64,000 bases of DNA from Acetobacteraceae bacterium. Lineage in GTDB: Bacteria > Pseudomonadota > Alphaproteobacteria > Acetobacterales > Acetobacteraceae. A program made the position numbers and the translations under genes. The stretch lies in assembly GCA_031291725.1 (NCBI GenBank), contig JARLIM010000020.1:1-64000 (forward strand). The letters are read 5' to 3'. The notes beneath the pieces were generated by a model. It did no database searches and had not been told where the DNA came from. It saw only the letters and a program-made list of their open reading frames with translations. Below are positions 28,165-37,064 of this stretch, piece after piece (the stretch's first letter is position 1; the number at the start of each line of letters is the position of its first letter).

Positions 28165-28743
28165 TCACGCGGCGCGGGCGGCGAGCGCCCGGTCCACAGC
28201 CTGTTCGATATTCTGCTGGCTCACAGCGGCACCGGTCAGACGCGCCACCACATCGACGGTGGTCGTCAGGGCAACGTCACGCAATGCGCCCATGGCGGCG
28301 GCGCGGGCAGCGGCAATGCGCTGTTCGGCAGCAGCCAACTGGGCATCCAGCTGGGCGTTTGCGGCGGTCGCCTGCACAGCGGCTTCGGCCTTGGCGGCGT
28401 CAACAGCCGTGCTCACCGAAGCTTGCGCTTCAGCATGGGCCTTGGCCGTGGCGGCCTTCAGCTCGGCAACCGCCGCATCAGCCTTTGCCTTTGCAGATTT
28501 TGCCGCGTCCAGATCGCCGGCAATGCGGGAGGCTCGCGCTTCCAACACCGCCCCAACCTGCGGCAGCGCCCAGCGGGAGAGCAGCAGATAAAGGGTGAAG
28601 AAGATGATCGCCAGCCAGACAACCTGGCTCAGCGTCAGCGGATTGGCGAAGTCAAGCTGCGGCATCCCCTTCTTTTCCTCCGCCATGACGGCGGAGGGCA
28701 GAAGCAGGAAACCGGCCTGAACAAGCGTGGCGAGGCCGCGCAT
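28165..28743 (-). CDS. atpG: ATP synthase Fo subunit b'
   Basis: 192-aa second stalk subunit of the b/b' type. A membrane helix (VVWLAIIFFTLYLLLSRWAL) is followed by an Ala-rich coiled coil. It also has an unusual N-terminal hydrophobic leader (MRGLATLVQAGFLLLPSAVM, then AEEKKG) that looks like a cleavable signal peptide. Symbol atpG/atpX/atpF2 varies between annotations. Confidence 0.92.
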   Translation of the reverse strand: MRGLATLVQAGFLLLPSAVMAEEKKGMPQLDFANPLTLSQVVWLAIIFFTLYLLLSRWALPQVGAVLEARASRIAGDLDAAKSAKAKADAAVAELKAATAKAHAEAQASVSTAVDAAKAEAAVQATAANAQLDAQLAAAEQRIAAARAAAMGALRDVALTTTVDVVARLTGAAVSQQNIEQAVDRALAARAA

Positions 28744-28761
28744 AGGCCGGGGCCCTTTGTA

Positions 28762-28986
28762 TCAGGTGAACAGGATGAGGAAGGCGATCAGCAGCGCGAA
28801 GAGCGCCACGGCTTCCGTCAGCGCGAAGCCGAGAATGCCGAGACCGAACACCTGATCACGCGCCGACGGGTTGCGGGCAACGCTCGTCACCAGCGCGGCA
28901 AAGATGTTGCCGATGCCGATGCCGACGCCAGCCAGCGCGATCACGGCGATACCAGCCCCGAGGGCCTTGGCGGCGAGAACGTCCAT
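28762..28986 (-). CDS. atpE: ATP synthase Fo subunit c
   Basis: 74-aa hairpin of two membrane helices that forms the rotor ring. The polar loop ARNPSARDQ and the proton-binding Glu in [16 protein letters not shown] mark it as an H+-type c subunit. AAGGA precedes the ATG. Confidence 0.98.
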   Translation of the reverse strand: MDVLAAKALGAGIAVIALAGVGIGIGNIFAALVTSVARNPSARDQVFGLGILGFALTEAVALFALLIAFLILFT

Positions 28987-29040
28987 TGATGATATCCTTC
29001 GTTGAGTTTCAGTTACGGCGGGAAGTCTGCGACGCGGAGA

Positions 29041-29793
29041 TCAGTGCAGATGCACCGCGTCGTGCAGGTAGATGCAGGTCAGGATCGAGAACACATAGGC
29101 CTGCAGGAATGCGACCAGCAATTCGAACCCAACCAGAACCACGTTCAGGGCCAGCGGACCAACCGCACCCAGCATTCCGAACGAGCCAGCAGCAGCCATC
29201 ATCACGATGAACGAGGCGAACACCTCAAACATCACGTGACCCGCCACCATGTTGGCGAACAAACGAATGGACAGGCTGACCGGGCGCGAGAGGTAGGAAA
29301 TGATCTCCACCGGGATGATCAGCGGCGCCAACAGCTTCGGCGCGCCAGCCGGGAAGAAGTAGCTGAAAAAATGCAGCCCGTGGATCGACAGCGCCACAAC
29401 CGTCACCAACACGATCACCGTCAGCGCAAGCGCAAAGGTGACGGCGATATGCGAGGTGTAGGTGAACGAGAACGGCAGCAATCCCAGCAGATTGCCAAGC
29501 AGGATGAAGGTGAACAGCGTGAAGATGAAGGGGAAGAACTTCTTGCCCTCATGGCCGATCTGATCGACGCACATGCCGTGCACGCCGTCATAGGCCAGTT
29601 CAGCCAGCGCCTGCAGGCGGCCGGGAACAATCGCCTTCGGGCGCATGCCGAAGTACAACAGGCCGAGAATCAGCCCGGCTGCAATCAGCATCATCAGATT
29701 CGACTGCGTGAAATGCACCGAAGCGCCGAGCGCTCCCAGCGACGTTTCCAGCTGGAACTGGCCAAGTGCGTCGATGGATCCTTCAGCCGCCAC
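29041..29793 (-). CDS. atpB: ATP synthase Fo subunit a
   Basis: 250-aa stator membrane protein with the proton half-channels. The essential Arg sits in PVSLSIRLFANMVAGH, and the C-terminal helix ends in the conserved LQAYVFSILTCIYLHDAVH. It starts with GTG at 29793, with AAGGA upstream. Confidence 0.97.
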   Translation of the reverse strand: MAAEGSIDALGQFQLETSLGALGASVHFTQSNLMMLIAAGLILGLLYFGMRPKAIVPGRLQALAELAYDGVHGMCVDQIGHEGKKFFPFIFTLFTFILLGNLLGLLPFSFTYTSHIAVTFALALTVIVLVTVVALSIHGLHFFSYFFPAGAPKLLAPLIIPVEIISYLSRPVSLSIRLFANMVAGHVMFEVFASFIVMMAAAGSFGMLGAVGPLALNVVLVGFELLVAFLQAYVFSILTCIYLHDAVHLH

Positions 29794-29844
29794 GGTGCCT
29801 GTCCTTCATATCTGCCGCCGGAGCAACCTCCGGGGGTGAATTCG

Positions 29845-30168
29845 TCAATGTGCCGGGGGCTTCGGACCCAGCAGCCGCCACACATTGGCGATGCCACCAG
29901 CTCCTCCCAGCAGCACGAAGAGCGACAACAGCATCGGCGAGGTATGCAGCCAGCGATCAAGCCAGTAACCGAGGGAAGCCCCCACGATCAAGGCCGACAG
30001 CAGCTCCACCCCGACACGCAGCCCCACGCTCATTGGCGAAGGACCTTTGGTGTCACCTTTGGAAATATCCAAAGGCTTGGGATCTAACCCTTGCCGTGTG
30101 CGGGCTGCCGCCAGACGCGCCTCAAAAGAGGTTCCAGCTTGACCCGCATTCTTTGCGTCATCGTTCAT
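29845..30168 (-). CDS. atpI: AtpI/AtpZ-like F0F1 ATP synthase assembly protein
   Basis: 107-aa protein: a charged N-terminal half and two membrane helices ([20 protein letters not shown] and [17 protein letters not shown]), the AtpZ/AtpI alphaproteobacterial form. AtpI helps assemble the c-ring in other bacteria. ATG 30168 with AAGGAAGG upstream; a TTG six codons earlier is possible. First gene of the Fo operon. Confidence 0.87.
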   Translation of the reverse strand: MNDDAKNAGQAGTSFEARLAAARTRQGLDPKPLDISKGDTKGPSPMSVGLRVGVELLSALIVGASLGYWLDRWLHTSPMLLSLFVLLGGAGGIANVWRLLGPKPPAH

Positions 30169-30501
30169 CAATGCACCTTCCTTCAAGCCGGCATGACCGG
30201 AGACCCCGATACAGACAGGCTTGCCAAAGGCGTGCGCTTGCTAGCCTTGGCTTGGGGGAGTGTCAAGAATGCTACAGGAAATATGCACCGTCTTGGTGGA
30301 CGGTTTCGATATCATCACGGCAGACCGGCGTTTGGCGCTGGGGCGGCACGCGCCATGACGGGGCACGGCACGTCATTGTCCCGTCGTCAGGCGGAATCGC
30401 CCGCCAAACCCCTCACCGCAACGCATTCCTATCTGCCTTGCATGACTCGCGGGGCAAGTTCGTGGCAGAACTGCCGCCTTGCCCGATGGGATCTGACCGA
30501 C
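30169..30501. other. 333-bp intergenic region between atpI and purC
   Basis: Divergent promoters must lie here. The purC frame stays open upstream, but codon use is not coding-like. The segment 30345-30392 contains CGCCATGACGGGG and GTCATTGTCCCG fragments, degenerate pieces of the 87-bp palindromic repeat. Nothing else is recognised. Confidence 0.6.
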
Positions 30502-31452
30502 ATGTATCCAGTGCTCGATGACGCCACGATTGCCGAATTGCCGAATCACTATCGCGGCAAGGTGCGCGACAATTACGATTTGCCGGATGGCCGGCGGATT
30601 CTGATCACGTCCGACCGCATCAGCGCCTTCGACATCATCCTCGCCGCCATCCCGCTCAAGGGCCAGGTATTGACGCAAACCGCGCGCTATTGGTTTGAAC
30701 ACACTGGCGATATCTGCCCCAATCACGTCATCGAATACCCCGATCCCAACGTGGTCGTGGCCAAAACGCTGACGATTCTGCCGGTGGAAGTGGTGGTGCG
30801 CGGCTATCTGGCGGGCACCACCTCCACCTCGATCCTGACGATGTACAGGGCAGGCCGCCGCGACATGTATGGTGTCACCCTGCCCGATGGCATGCGCGAC
30901 AACCAGAAACTCGCCACCCCCATCATAACCCCCACCAGCAAGGCCTTCGATGGCGGGCATGATGAGCCGCTGACCGAGGCGATGATCCTGGAACAGAAGC
31001 TGCTCACCGCTGAGCAGTGGCAAAAATTATCCACCTATGCGCTTGCCCTGTTCGCGCGCGGGCAGCACATGGCCGAGCAGCGCGGGTTGATCCTGGCGGA
31101 CACCAAATACGAATTCGGCGTCGATGAGACCGGCCGCATCATTCTGGCCGACGAGATCCACACCCCCGATTCGAGCCGCTACTGGTTCGCCGAAAGCTAT
31201 GCAGAGCGTTTCGCCCAGGGCGAGCGGCCGGACAGCTTCGACAAGGATTTTATCCGCGCCTGGGTCACGCAGCGCTGCGACCCCTACAACGAGCCGGTGC
31301 CGGAAATCCCGGCCGAGATGATCGAGCGGACGTCGGAGGTCTATATCCACGCCTATGAGATGATCACCGGCCTGACCTTCATCCGCCCGCCTGCCGACGA
31401 GACGCCGCTGGCGCGCATCCGCCGCAATCTCGCCCCCTATTTCACCGCCTGA
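30502..31452 (+). CDS. purC: SAICAR synthetase
   Basis: 316-aa phosphoribosylaminoimidazole-succinocarboxamide synthase of purine synthesis: joins CAIR with aspartate using ATP. It has [54 protein letters not shown] and the C-terminal [17 protein letters not shown]. The length fits the long, yeast Ade1-like form rather than the ~240-aa E. coli type. ATG 30502 is taken as start because the family begins here; the ribosome binding site is weak. Confidence 0.95.
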   Translation: MYPVLDDATIAELPNHYRGKVRDNYDLPDGRRILITSDRISAFDIILAAIPLKGQVLTQTARYWFEHTGDICPNHVIEYPDPNVVVAKTLTILPVEVVVRGYLAGTTSTSILTMYRAGRRDMYGVTLPDGMRDNQKLATPIITPTSKAFDGGHDEPLTEAMILEQKLLTAEQWQKLSTYALALFARGQHMAEQRGLILADTKYEFGVDETGRIILADEIHTPDSSRYWFAESYAERFAQGERPDSFDKDFIRAWVTQRCDPYNEPVPEIPAEMIERTSEVYIHAYEMITGLTFIRPPADETPLARIRRNLAPYFTA

Positions 31453-31514
31453 ACTTGGCGCGGGCATGCGGGCGCCCCATCTGGGATGAGCAACCACAGG
31501 GAGGTTCTTGGACG

Positions 31515-32021
31515 ATGACCATTTCCATGCATGCGGCTTCGGTGCCGGTGTTCAAACAGGCGCTTGGCGGTCTGTCCGGCGTGTTGACCAAGGCCGCCGC
31601 CCATGCCGAGGCGCGCAAGATCGACCCGAGCGTGCTGCTCACCGAGCGTCTGGCACCGGACATGTTCGCCCTCACCCGTCAGGTGCAGATTGCCTCCGAC
31701 ACCGCCAAGGGCGCGGTGGCACGTCTGGCGGGGGTGGCGGCGCCGAAATGGGAGGATACCGAAAGCAGCTTTGCCGAGTTGCAGGAGCGTATCGGCAAAA
31801 CCATCGCCTATATCGAGAGCATCCCAGCCGAGTCGATTGACGGTTCGGAAGAGCGTGATGTGACGATCACGCTGCGCAGTGGCGACATCCACTTCAAGGG
31901 TCAGCGCTATCTGCTGAACTGGGCGCTGCCGAATTTCTTCTTCCATGTCACCACCGCCTACAACCTGCTGCGCCATGACGGCGTGGAGATCGGCAAGCGG
32001 GATTTCCTCGGCGCGTTCTGA
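31515..32021 (+). CDS. DUF1993 family protein
   Basis: 168-aa protein of the DUF1993 family, a helical DinB-like fold without known function. Recognisable segments are DPSVLLTERLAPDMFALTRQ, QIASDTAKGAVARLAG, and the C-terminal NWALPNFFFHVTTAYNLLRH. No catalytic motif. It follows purC by 62 bp and is followed by an 87-bp palindromic repeat. Confidence 0.85.
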   Translation: MTISMHAASVPVFKQALGGLSGVLTKAAAHAEARKIDPSVLLTERLAPDMFALTRQVQIASDTAKGAVARLAGVAAPKWEDTESSFAELQERIGKTIAYIESIPAESIDGSEERDVTITLRSGDIHFKGQRYLLNWALPNFFFHVTTAYNLLRHDGVEIGKRDFLGAF

Positions 32022-32037
32022 CGCAAACCCCACCCCA

Positions 32038-32124
32038 CCCGTCATGGCGCGCGCAGCGCAGCCATCCACCGCGATGCAGCCAAACACCGCGATGGAGTGC
32101 GGCACGTCGTGCCACAATGACGGG
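32038..32124. repeat. 87-bp palindromic element, copy A (inverted orientation)
   Basis: Bounded by CCCGTCAT and ATGACGGG and exactly 87 bp long, matching the copies at 44962 and 45080 in reverse orientation (shared GGCGCGCGCAGCGCAGCCAT). Arms are imperfectly complementary, so a long hairpin can form. Located between DUF1993 and the convergent transporter gene. Confidence 0.8.
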
Positions 32125-32161
32125 TTGGACTGGGCATGTCTCAGCCCGCAATCATCCCGAA

Positions 32162-33400
32162 CTAACTCAACAGCCCCACCCATGCCCCGCTCAAACAGGT
32201 GGCAATCGTGCCCGAGATCAGTGAGCGCATCCCCAGCGCGGTGATCTCGTCCGCCCGTTCCGGCACCATCGCCCGCATGCCGCCGACCAGGATGCCCACG
32301 CTTGCGACATTGGCGAAGCCGCACAGCGCATAGGTCATGATCAGCTTCGAATGCGCCGACAGCGCCCCGGCGGGCAGGGCCGAGAAGTGCAGATAGGCGA
32401 CGAATTCGTTCAGCACCGTCTTGGTGCCCATCAATTGCGCAGCCGCGGCCGTCTCATCCCACGGAATGCCGATCAGCCACATCACCGGACGGAACGGCAC
32501 ACTGGCCAGCCGCTCCAGCGTCACCGGTGCGCCGGCCACATCGGGCAGATGGCCAAGGCCCATATTGACCAACGCCACCAAAGCGACAGCCACGATCAGC
32601 ATCACCGCGATGCCCACCAACGGGGCCACGCCATCCATCGTGCCGCGCACCAGCGCGTCCACCGGGCCTGCGGGCGGATGCGGCAGCACAAGGCGGCTTT
32701 CATCCGGGCCGGGCGTGCCGAACGGGATCATGATCGCGGCAATCACCAACGCCGCGGGCGTGTTGACGATTCCGGCCGAGAGAATATTGCCCATCGAATC
32801 GGGGATCACCGGGCCGAGCATGGCGGCATAGATCACCATCACCGTGCCCGCGATTCCGGCCATGCCGCAGGTCATCAACGCGAAAATCTCCCCGCGCGAC
32901 ATGCGGGCAAGCCAAGGCCGGATCAGCAGCGGCGCTTCGGTCATGCCGACGAACACATGCACCGCCGCCCCCAGCGACAGCGCCCCGCCCACGCCGAGCG
33001 AACGCCGCAGCACGGCGGCGAACACCCGCATCACCGCCTGCAACACGCCCCAATAGATCAACAATGACGAAATCGCCGAGATCGTCAGCACCAGTGGCAG
33101 CACCTTGAAGGCCAGGATGAAACTGCCGCCGGGATGGGTTTCGGCAAATGGCAGGGCGCCACCGCCCAGATAGCCGAAGACAAACGAACTCCCGGCATCG
33201 GTGGCTGTCTGCAGCGCCTCCACGGCATTGTTCAGCCCCAGCATCGCGTGGCGGGCGGGCGGGAAATCCAGCAGCAATGCGGTCATCGCCACCTGCAATG
33301 CCAGCCCGCCCAGCACCGTGCGCGGACGGATGGCGCTGCGATTCTCACTCAGCGCATAGGCAAAGGCCAGCAGGACGACAACACCAAGCAACCCCACCAT
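32162..33400 (-). CDS. Concentrative nucleoside transporter (NupC/CNT family)
   Basis: 412-aa inner-membrane cation/nucleoside symporter. Typical CNT signatures are the N-terminal gate region NAVEALQTATDAGSSFVFGY, AAVHVFVGMTEAPLLIRP, and the C-terminal GTKTVLNEFVAYLHF and YALCGFANVASVGI. ATG 33400 follows GGAGAGG; a longer start at 33427 is less likely. Lies 60 bp after rsmI on the same strand. Confidence 0.93.
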   Translation of the reverse strand: MVGLLGVVVLLAFAYALSENRSAIRPRTVLGGLALQVAMTALLLDFPPARHAMLGLNNAVEALQTATDAGSSFVFGYLGGGALPFAETHPGGSFILAFKVLPLVLTISAISSLLIYWGVLQAVMRVFAAVLRRSLGVGGALSLGAAVHVFVGMTEAPLLIRPWLARMSRGEIFALMTCGMAGIAGTVMVIYAAMLGPVIPDSMGNILSAGIVNTPAALVIAAIMIPFGTPGPDESRLVLPHPPAGPVDALVRGTMDGVAPLVGIAVMLIVAVALVALVNMGLGHLPDVAGAPVTLERLASVPFRPVMWLIGIPWDETAAAAQLMGTKTVLNEFVAYLHFSALPAGALSAHSKLIMTYALCGFANVASVGILVGGMRAMVPERADEITALGMRSLISGTIATCLSGAWVGLLS

Positions 33401-33460
33401 GCGGCCTCTCCCACGCCCAAGGCGCAAGCGTCGCGCAATGGCGGCGCGGCGGCAAGCGGT

Positions 33461-34387
33461 TCAGTCCTCCGCTGCCAATGCCAGGGCGCGGGCATAGACG
33501 CTTTTGCGGTTCTGCCCGCTTGCCTGCGCCACGGCGGCCACCGCATCCTTCAGCGAATTCTGCCGCATCGCCGCCCGCAGCATCGCGTCGATATCCAGCA
33601 CCTCGCCGCTTTGCTCCGGCGGTGGGCCGACGACGAGGGCGATTTCGCCGCGCGCCTCCGCCACTGCGTAATGCGCGGCCAATTCGCTCAGCGTGGCCCG
33701 GCGCACTTCCTCGAATTTCTTCGTCAACTCGCGCGCCACCGCCGCCGGGCGCGGGCCGAGGATATCGGCCATGTCGGCCAGGGTCTCGGCCAGACGATGC
33801 GGCGATTCATACCAGATCGTCGTTGCCGACAGCCCGGCCTGTTCGATGGCGCGCAGCCGCTCCAACGCCGCCCGTCTTGCGGCCTGTTTCGGCGGCAGAA
33901 AGCCCTGGAACAGAAACGGCAGCGGCGGCAGGCCGGACAGCACCAGCGCCAGCGTGGCCGCATTGGCACCGGGCAGCGCATCCACATGCAGCCCCTCGGC
34001 AATCGCGGCGCGCACCAGACGGAAACCGGGGTCCGACACCACCGGCATTCCCGCATCTGAAATCACCGCAATCCGCCTCCCCTCGCGCAGTTGCGCGAGC
34101 AGGCCGGGGATGCGTTCTTCCTCGTTATGGTCGTGCAGCGCCTGGGTGCGGGCGCGGATGTCGAAGGCGGTCAGCAGGCGGGCGGAGGTGCGGGTGTCCT
34201 CGCACAGCACCAGATCGGCCGCACGCAATTCGGCAATTGCACGCGATGTCATATCGCCGAGGTTGCCGATGGGCGTGGAAACCAGCACAAGTCCGCCTGA
34301 GCGTTTCGGATCGGGTGAGGGAAGTGACGATGCAGAAATGGCGTCCTGCGGGTCTGTCTGGTCTTCTGGGCTTGAGGTCGGTGGCAT
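33461..34387 (-). CDS. rsmI: 16S rRNA 2'-O-ribose C1402 methyltransferase
   Basis: 308-aa SAM-dependent methyltransferase that modifies C1402 of 16S rRNA. Core motifs are VLVSTPIGNLGDMTSRA, VLCEDTRTSARLL, AVISDAGMPVVSDPG and DALPGANAATLALVLSG. A 33-residue Ser/Pro/Asp-rich extension precedes the core. AAGGAG five bases before ATG 34387 supports this start even though the 5' end overlaps the divergent lipoprotein gene by 58 bp. Confidence 0.95.
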   Translation of the reverse strand: MPPTSSPEDQTDPQDAISASSLPSPDPKRSGGLVLVSTPIGNLGDMTSRAIAELRAADLVLCEDTRTSARLLTAFDIRARTQALHDHNEEERIPGLLAQLREGRRIAVISDAGMPVVSDPGFRLVRAAIAEGLHVDALPGANAATLALVLSGLPPLPFLFQGFLPPKQAARRAALERLRAIEQAGLSATTIWYESPHRLAETLADMADILGPRPAAVARELTKKFEEVRRATLSELAAHYAVAEARGEIALVVGPPPEQSGEVLDIDAMLRAAMRQNSLKDAVAAVAQASGQNRKSVYARALALAAED

Positions 34388-35619
34388 ATGGGCTCCTTAT
34401 CGGCAGCCTAGCACTGGCCGGGTGCAGTTCTGAACCCCCTCCGCCGCCCGTCTTCGCCGCCCCCCGCCCAGCCGCCGCACCACTGCCGCAGCCCAAGCCG
34501 GTGCTGGGCAATCGCGTGGCCCTGCTCGCCCCGCTGACCGGCCCGAACGCCGAACGCGCGCAGGCGCTGGTGCAGGCAGCACAACTGGCGCTCGACGCGC
34601 CGGGGGCGCCGCCGCTGGACGTCATCGACACCCACGGCACCCCGGAAGGTGCCGCCGCGGCCGCCAGCCGCGCCATTGCCGCAGGGGCCGGGTTGATCAT
34701 CGGCCCGCTCACCGCCCCCGAAACCCAGGCCGCCGCCGGCCCCGCGATGCGCGCCGGGGTGGGCATGCTCGCCTTCACCTCCGACGATGCACAATCGCAT
34801 CCCGGCGTGTGGGTGCTGGGTCTGACGCCCGCGCAACAGGTGCGCCGATTGGCGCTGGCGGTGATCGCCCAGGGCAAGACGAAATTCGCTGCCCTGCTGC
34901 CGAATTCAAGCTACGGTCAGGTGATGGGCGATGCGCTGCGGCATGCCCTGCCCCCGGAGGCCACGGCTGATATCCGCGGCATCGACGACGGCAACGTGCA
35001 ATCGGCCGCCGCCACGGTGAAAGACATCTCCGATTACGAACATCGTCGCGGTCCGATTGACGAGAAGCTGCGCGCGGCGATCAACAAGCACAACGCCGAG
35101 GGGCGCAAGGAAGCGGCCGAATTGCGGCGCAGCGAGATTCCGCCCGCCCCGATGGACGCGCTGCTGCTGGCCTCCATCGGCGATCAACTCGATGTGGTGA
35201 CCAGCCTGCTGCCCTATTACGACATCGACGCCCCGGCCGTGCGCATCTTGGGCCCGGCTTTGTGGGCCAATCCGCTGGCACGCGGCACCGGCGATCTGGT
35301 CGGCGCGTGGTATGCCGCCCCAGACCCTGCGGCACGGGTGAACTTCGATGCCGCCTACACCGCCAAATACACCACCCAAGCCCCTGGCCTTGCCGACCTC
35401 GCCTATGACGCGGCGGCGATTGCCCGCGTGTTGGCGGCCAATGGCGGCTTCTCGGCCACCTCGCTGACCCGGCCAGAAGGGTTCGCCGGGGTGGATGGCG
35501 TGCTCGGCCTGATGCCGGACGGGCATGTCCGGCGCGGGTTGGCGGTGTTTGAAATCCAGCGCGGCGGTGTGCAGATTGTCGATCCGGCGCCCGATAATCT
35601 CGGCGCTCCGGGCCTATAG
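34330..35619 (+). CDS. Penicillin-binding protein activator lipoprotein (LpoA/LppC-like)
   Basis: 429-aa lipoprotein of the LppC/LpoA family. Signal peptide with lipobox LAGC (Cys32), a Pro/Ala linker, then a periplasmic-binding-protein fold (VALLAPLTGPNAERAQAL; IIGPLTAPETQAAAGPAMR; ALLPNSSYGQVMGDALR). In E. coli LpoA activates PBP1a and is also divergent from rsmI. Only the C-terminal-type domain is present, so function may differ. GAGGG eight bases before ATG 34330. Confidence 0.88.
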   Translation: MQKWRPAGLSGLLGLRSVAYGLLIGSLALAGCSSEPPPPPVFAAPRPAAAPLPQPKPVLGNRVALLAPLTGPNAERAQALVQAAQLALDAPGAPPLDVIDTHGTPEGAAAAASRAIAAGAGLIIGPLTAPETQAAAGPAMRAGVGMLAFTSDDAQSHPGVWVLGLTPAQQVRRLALAVIAQGKTKFAALLPNSSYGQVMGDALRHALPPEATADIRGIDDGNVQSAAATVKDISDYEHRRGPIDEKLRAAINKHNAEGRKEAAELRRSEIPPAPMDALLLASIGDQLDVVTSLLPYYDIDAPAVRILGPALWANPLARGTGDLVGAWYAAPDPAARVNFDAAYTAKYTTQAPGLADLAYDAAAIARVLAANGGFSATSLTRPEGFAGVDGVLGLMPDGHVRRGLAVFEIQRGGVQIVDPAPDNLGAPGL

Positions 35620-35628
35620 GGAGAACCA

Positions 35629-37005
35629 ATGCAGAAGGCGATGCGCCCCAGCCAGCTTTTCGGCACCACGATCGCCCTCAGCATCGCACCGGGGGCGGTG
35701 CTGGCCGTGCTGTGGGCGACCAAGCGATTGGCCGCCTCGCCGGCGCTGCTGGGCTTTGCCTGCTGCCTCGTCGCCGCCGTGCTGATCGCGCTTTTGTGGA
35801 CGCATGACCTCGGCAAACTCGCTGAAACCATCCGGCAAGCCAGCCTGGAAAACGCAGCAGGTCTCGCCGAGGCCGCCGCCGCGCCGCGCCTGGGCTCCAT
35901 CGAACGCGCGACGCGCAACATCGAACGACTGTCGCGCACGCTGGCCAATCGCGCGGCGATGGTGGGGCAATTGCTCGCCGCCAATGAGGCCATTGTCGAA
36001 CGTCTGCCCGATCCGTTGCTGGTGCTCGGCCAAGACCGCGATGTGCGGCGGGCCAATGAGGCGGCACGGATGGCCTATGGCAACGATATGGCCGCCGTGC
36101 TGCGCCACCCCGATCTGCGCGCCGCCATCGACCGCGCCTTCGAACAGCGCCAATTGCAAAGCATCGAGTTCTCGCTGCGTGTGCCGGTGCAGCGCGAAGT
36201 GGCGGCGACGATTATTTTCATGGACCCGCCCTTGGCCGATGGCGGCCGCGCCATCGTCGTGCTCTCCGACCGCTCGCGTGAGCGGGCATTGGAGCGGATG
36301 CGCGCGGATTTCGTTGCCAATGCCAGCCACGAACTGCGCACGCCGCTGGCAGGCTTGATCGGCTTTATCGAAACTCTGCGTGGGCCTGCCTCAGATGATC
36401 CGCCTGCGCAGCAACGCTTTCTCGGCATCATGGCCGAGCAGGCGGAGCGGATGAACCGGCTGATCGACGATCTGATGAGCCTCAGCCGCATCGAACTTTC
36501 CGAACACCAACCCCCCGCCGAGCGCGTCGATCTGGCCGAGTTGGTCGAGGGGGTGATCGCCGGATTCGAGCCGCGCATCGCCAGCCAGAACGTCACGCTG
36601 TCGCTCGACCTGCCGCAGAACCTGCCGCCCGTGACCGCCGATGCCGATCAGCTCGCGCAGGTGGCGAGCAATCTGGTCGATAATGCGTTGAAATACGGCA
36701 AGCCGGGCGGGCTGTTGCGGGTGACGATCGCGCGCACCGAGCCGGGCGGGCGCTGGCCTGCACGGGCGGGGTTGGTGCTGTCGGTGCAGGATGATGGGCG
36801 CGGCATTGCGCGCGAACATCTGCCGCGCCTGACCGAACGCTTCTATCGCGTCGACAAGGCGCGCAGCCGCACGGGTGCTGCACCGTCCGGCACCGGGCTG
36901 GGTCTGGCGATCATCAAACACATCCTCAACCGCCATCGCGGCCAACTCGGCATCGAGAGCGAGGAGGGTAAAGGCTCGGTGTTTTCGGTCTGGCTGCCGA
37001 TCTGA
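35629..37005 (+). CDS. phoR: PhoR-like sensor histidine kinase
   Basis: 458-aa kinase: two N-terminal membrane helices (about 10-60), a PAS-like region with ERLPDPLLVLGQDRDVRRAN, HisKA with FVANASHELRTPLAGLIGFIE, and HATPase motifs NLVDNALKYGKPGG, DDGRGIAREHLPRL and GTGLGLAIIKHILNRHRG. This order is typical of PhoR (phosphate sensing). No phoB or pst/phoU gene is adjacent, so the assignment rests on similarity. GGGAG precedes ATG 35629; 9 bp after the lipoprotein gene. Confidence 0.85.
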   Translation: MQKAMRPSQLFGTTIALSIAPGAVLAVLWATKRLAASPALLGFACCLVAAVLIALLWTHDLGKLAETIRQASLENAAGLAEAAAAPRLGSIERATRNIERLSRTLANRAAMVGQLLAANEAIVERLPDPLLVLGQDRDVRRANEAARMAYGNDMAAVLRHPDLRAAIDRAFEQRQLQSIEFSLRVPVQREVAATIIFMDPPLADGGRAIVVLSDRSRERALERMRADFVANASHELRTPLAGLIGFIETLRGPASDDPPAQQRFLGIMAEQAERMNRLIDDLMSLSRIELSEHQPPAERVDLAELVEGVIAGFEPRIASQNVTLSLDLPQNLPPVTADADQLAQVASNLVDNALKYGKPGGLLRVTIARTEPGGRWPARAGLVLSVQDDGRGIAREHLPRLTERFYRVDKARSRTGAAPSGTGLGLAIIKHILNRHRGQLGIESEEGKGSVFSVWLPI

Positions 37006-37064
37006 GGCAGACAGAAGCGGCGTGAGGCGGAAGCGGCCAGGCCGTTATCCGCCCCAAATATCTG

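Noticed and set aside
30091..30501. N-terminal extension of PurC by 137 residues
   Set aside because: The frame is open, but the family starts at MYPVLDD; the upstream part lacks coding character, overlaps atpI antisense and includes repeat fragments.
33148..34329. Extension of the lipoprotein gene to an 823-aa product
   Set aside because: The extra part is antisense to rsmI and lies before a clear signal peptide with lipobox; the ATG at 34330 has its own ribosome binding site.
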